Source: Abelmoschus esculentus (Eukaryota; Streptophyta; Magnoliopsida; Malvales; Malvaceae). From it: a DNA stretch of 64,000 bases. The stretch spans positions 11,882,999 to 11,946,998 of the forward strand of contig JAUCBN010000046.1 of the NCBI GenBank assembly GCA_035048815.1, in the 5' to 3' direction. Under the pieces are notes generated by a model. The model did no database searches and was not told where the DNA came from. It saw only the letters and a program-made list of their open reading frames with translations. Below are positions 61,254-64,000 of this stretch, one piece after another. Both the position numbers and the translations under genes were made by a program. Positions within the stretch are counted from its first letter, which is position 1. Each line of letters begins with the position of its first letter.

Positions 61254-61799
61254 CACTTCTCCACCACTTAAAAAGTTAAATCAGGTTGGTGCACCAAACC
61301 TAACAATTGATATTAGAGCGAGGCTCAATCAAAGAGGATTAACATCCTATTGAGGCGATCCGATAAGCTCGGCCAATTATCTATCATTTGATGATCCATA
61401 ACACATTCTATTGACAAACCATCATTCTTCGACGGGATCAACTATCCTTATTAGAAGACAAGAGTGATATACTTTATCAAAGCTAAATATTATAAGCTAT
61501 GAGATATAGTTGAAGACAGTCTCTATATGTCACAAGGAATAAAGGCGGAATGGAGTGTAGAAGATCGCAAGAAAATAGCGTTAAACAGTAAGGTTTTGCA
61601 CATTATATTTTATGCATTTAGCCCTAACATCTATTAGAAGATTTAGATGAAAATTAGAGTTTATTTTATTTTAACCGAGTCCTAAAGATAGAGATGTAAA
61701 GCATGAAACCGTACGATGTAACCGTTGGTTAAATCAAATTGCGAGCCTTTTTCTTTTCACTCGTGGACCATGCGAAAAACCGATTACATTACATATCAT
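61254..61799 (+). pseudogene. copia 5' fragment: LTR end, primer-binding site and gag start
   Basis: TTGATATTAGAGCGAGGCTC (from 61307) is a degenerate initiator-Met primer-binding site. The plus strand then encodes FDGINYPY, a stop, KTRVIYFIKAKYYKL, a stop, DIVEDSLYMSQ and WSVEDRKKIALNSKVLH, the typical start of a copia gag. It ends abruptly near 61700-61800 at the truncated LTR B copy. Confidence 0.7.
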
Positions 61800-62368
61800 G
61801 CGAAAAACACCTCTTAAGACTCGGAAACATCTCCAAATTTGATAAAACACCAGATTATAAAAAAAAAAAACCAGAAAAATAATATATATATATATAGGTT
61901 TGAACTCACTTTTGGAGCTTCTCGAAAGAAACTCCGACGGGGTCCTTGCCGGCGTCGATTGGATGCAGGAGCGGAGGGCTTTTGATCGCCAGAACACGGT
62001 GAACTCAAGGACACCGGTGACGCGCTGCTACGGCGTCAGTGGCGGCCGGAAAAAGCGAACGACCGAAAGGGTTTTAAACCCTAGAACTCCGACGAAGCTT
62101 TAAGCTTCGATTCTGGGTAAACGCGGCGGCCGACGAGCACGTGGTTCAGGGGGTTTTGGTCGGGGCAGGGAGACAGTCACGGTGGTGGCGGCGGTGCAGG
62201 ACACGGCGCGGTGGAGGGGAGACCGGCCGGTGATCGGGGTTTGAGAGGGAAAAAGGGTTTTCTTGGGTTCTGAATCTAATAGGGTTTCTGAATCTCATAT
62301 GTTTTTTTTATACTTAAATTATATATTTATTTATTTATTATTATTATTATTTTTTAAGAGTGTTACAA
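61800..62368 (-). repeat. truncated 3' LTR (LTR B family) of element G3
   Basis: On the minus strand it starts TGTAACACTC right after the purine tract TTTTAGGGGGGAGAA and matches 59843-60426 closely, differing by single bases and microsatellite length. It stops at 61800, so about three quarters of the LTR are missing. Confidence 0.85.
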
Positions 62369-62389
62369 TTCTCCCCCCTAAAAGAAATT

Positions 62390-64000
62390 TCATCCTCGAA
62401 ATTTACCTGAACTGAACAGATGCGGAAATTGTTCTCTCATGGATTCCTCGATTTCCCAGGTGGACTCAGAAGGGCTACGGTTCCTCCACTGAACTTTAAC
62501 CATAGGGATACGTCTTCTTCTCAGAACTCTTTCATCAAACTCTAGGATTTGAACGGGTTCCTCCTCATATGACAAGTCTGGACGTAAGTCAACATCCTGA
62601 ACCTGAATAATATGACTCGGATCCGGATGGTATTGTCTCAACATGGACACATGAAACACATCATGGATACGGCTAAGTTGTGGAGGCAACTCAAGCTGAT
62701 ATGCAACAGGCCTGATTCTCTTAAGAATACGGTATGGTCCAATATATCTTGGACTCAACTTGCCCTTACGTCCAAACCTCAAAACTTTCTTCCAGGGAGA
62801 GACTTTTAAGAAAACCTGATCACCAACCTCAAACTCGATATCTTTTCTTCTCCGATCAGCATAAGATTTCTGTCTGGTAAAGGCTTCCTTCAAACGATCC
62901 CGGATTAATCTGACAGTCTCCTCAGTTTCCTGAATTAACTCGGGACCCAGAGTTTTCCGATCATACAACTCAGTCCAACAGATAGGGGTACGACACTTAC
63001 GACCATACAAAGCCTTAAAAGGTGCCATACGGATGCTAGCCTGATAGTTGTTATTATAGGCAAACTCGGCCAACGGTAAGAAGTTTTCCCAACTGCCCCG
63101 GAAGTCTAATACACAACCCCGTAACATATCCTCTAGAATCTGAATCACTCTCTCAGACTGACCATCTGTCTGGGATGAAAAGACGTACTGAAATTCAGGC
63201 GAGTACCCAAAGCAGACTGTAAAGCTGTCCAGAAACGGGAAGTAAACCTCGGATCTCGATCAGAAATGATGGATAAGGGCACTCCATGTAGTCTAACAAT
63301 CTCAGAAATATACAGTCTAGCCAGCTTCTCCAGAGAATACGTTATCCGAACAGGAATAAAGTGAGCTGACTTTGTGAGTCTATCCACCACAACCCAGACA
63401 GAATCCTTTCTAGACGGGGGCAAAGGTAACCCGGTAACAAAGTCCATCGTGATTCGTTCCCACTTCCACTTTGGAATCTTGATGGGTTGCAAGAGACCAG
63501 AGGGATGTTGATGCTCTGCTTTCACCTGCTGACATGTCAAGCATCTAGACACATAATCTGAGATATCCTTTTTCATACCTACCCACCGGTACCTTTGTTT
63601 CAGATTCTGATACATCTTATCTCCTCTAGGGTGCATAGCATAAGGACTACTATGGGTCTCACTGAGAATGGTCTGTCTCAACTCAGGATCGTTGGGTACA
63701 CAATAACGACCATTAAAACAAAGAACTCCATCCTGATCAAAAGAGTAAACAGAAGTGGATTCTTCTTCCACTTGTTGCATAACAGGAAGTAAAGAATCAT
63801 CCAGCCGCTGCTTGGCCCTAATCTGATCAGCCAAAGTCGGTTTGACCCTCAATTCAGCCAACAAGCTACCATCATCATAAATACTCATCCTGGCGAATAA
63901 GGATCTCAGGTCTGATATGGTCTTACGACTCAAAGCGTCCGCCACAACATTGGCTTTTCCCGGATGATACTCAATCTCGCAATCGTAGTCCTTAAGAAGC
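62390..64000 (-). mobile_element. gypsy chromovirus pol (element G3): integrase to chromodomain, one frameshift
   Basis: The minus strand encodes an RNase H end (ADALSRK), the integrase zinc-binding domain (ETHSSPYAMHP, then CLTCQQVKAEHQHPSG), the catalytic core with Asp in TMDFVTGLP and SIISDRDPRF and the Glu near 63150, the AYQLELPPQLSRIHDVFHVS region and a chromodomain-like end (RIPMVKVQWRNRSPSESTWE). Two long frames, 63145-63945 and 62390-63148, overlap by four bases: one base is missing near 63173, just before the catalytic Glu. Otherwise it is uninterrupted, so this is the youngest gypsy copy here. It continues past the window end. Confidence 0.9.

Noticed and set aside
1..64000. CRISPR arrays, operons, tRNA or rRNA genes
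   Set aside because: I found no regular spacer-repeat array and no tRNA or rRNA signatures beyond retroelement primer-binding sites; the DNA is nuclear plant sequence.

Overview
The window is a stretch of plant nuclear DNA. The coding genes have spliced introns, plant-only families (LRR receptor-like proteins, a BES1/BZR1-type transcription factor) and AT-rich intergenic DNA packed with nested LTR retrotransposons, CACTA, hAT and Mutator-type elements. A eudicot is certain enough. A member of the Malvaceae such as cotton is my guess from the look of the receptor-like proteins and repeats; it is not proven here.

Layout. 1-2032: 3' end of a copia retrotransposon with its LTR, next to a CACTA terminus. 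3688-6873: an intact, intronless Ve1/Cf-type receptor-like protein gene. 7692-7902: a Mutator-type MITE with a perfect 9-bp target duplication. About 8379-14771: a decayed copia element holding a solo LTR of another family. 16014-16616: two neighbouring foldback MITEs. 18345-21727: a second receptor-like protein gene, paralogous to the first and broken by three frameshifts, with ~500-bp dispersed repeats on both sides. 22935-24672: a 1.7-kb palindrome. 24973-25065: a receptor-kinase gene fragment. 25812-26483: a hAT-type element.

26963-33142: a complete BRCA2 gene. I reconstruct 19 exons whose phases all agree, giving 1,123 residues, with an E2F-type box upstream. A young TRIM retrotransposon (33337-34443) lies just downstream. 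36812-45430: a decayed Ty3/gypsy element carrying a 250-bp tandem duplication, a solo LTR and a hAT-like insertion. 45432-48507: a second gypsy element on the other strand, internally deleted and bounded by a 5-bp target duplication. 49494-50073: a very short BES1/BZR1-type gene with EAR-like motifs. 53428-53987: two more MITEs. 54749-56469 (minus): the gene for 40S ribosomal protein S4, with site II and telo-box promoter motifs. 57039 to the end: nested gypsy LTRs, a CACTA end, a copia gag fragment and the minus-strand pol of a gypsy chromovirus that runs off the window.

The genes do not form a pathway. The two housekeeping/repair genes (BRCA2, RPS4) are intact. The receptor-like protein pair shows local duplication followed by decay of one copy. 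Target-site duplications found by eye fix several insertion boundaries to the base and give an order of nesting.
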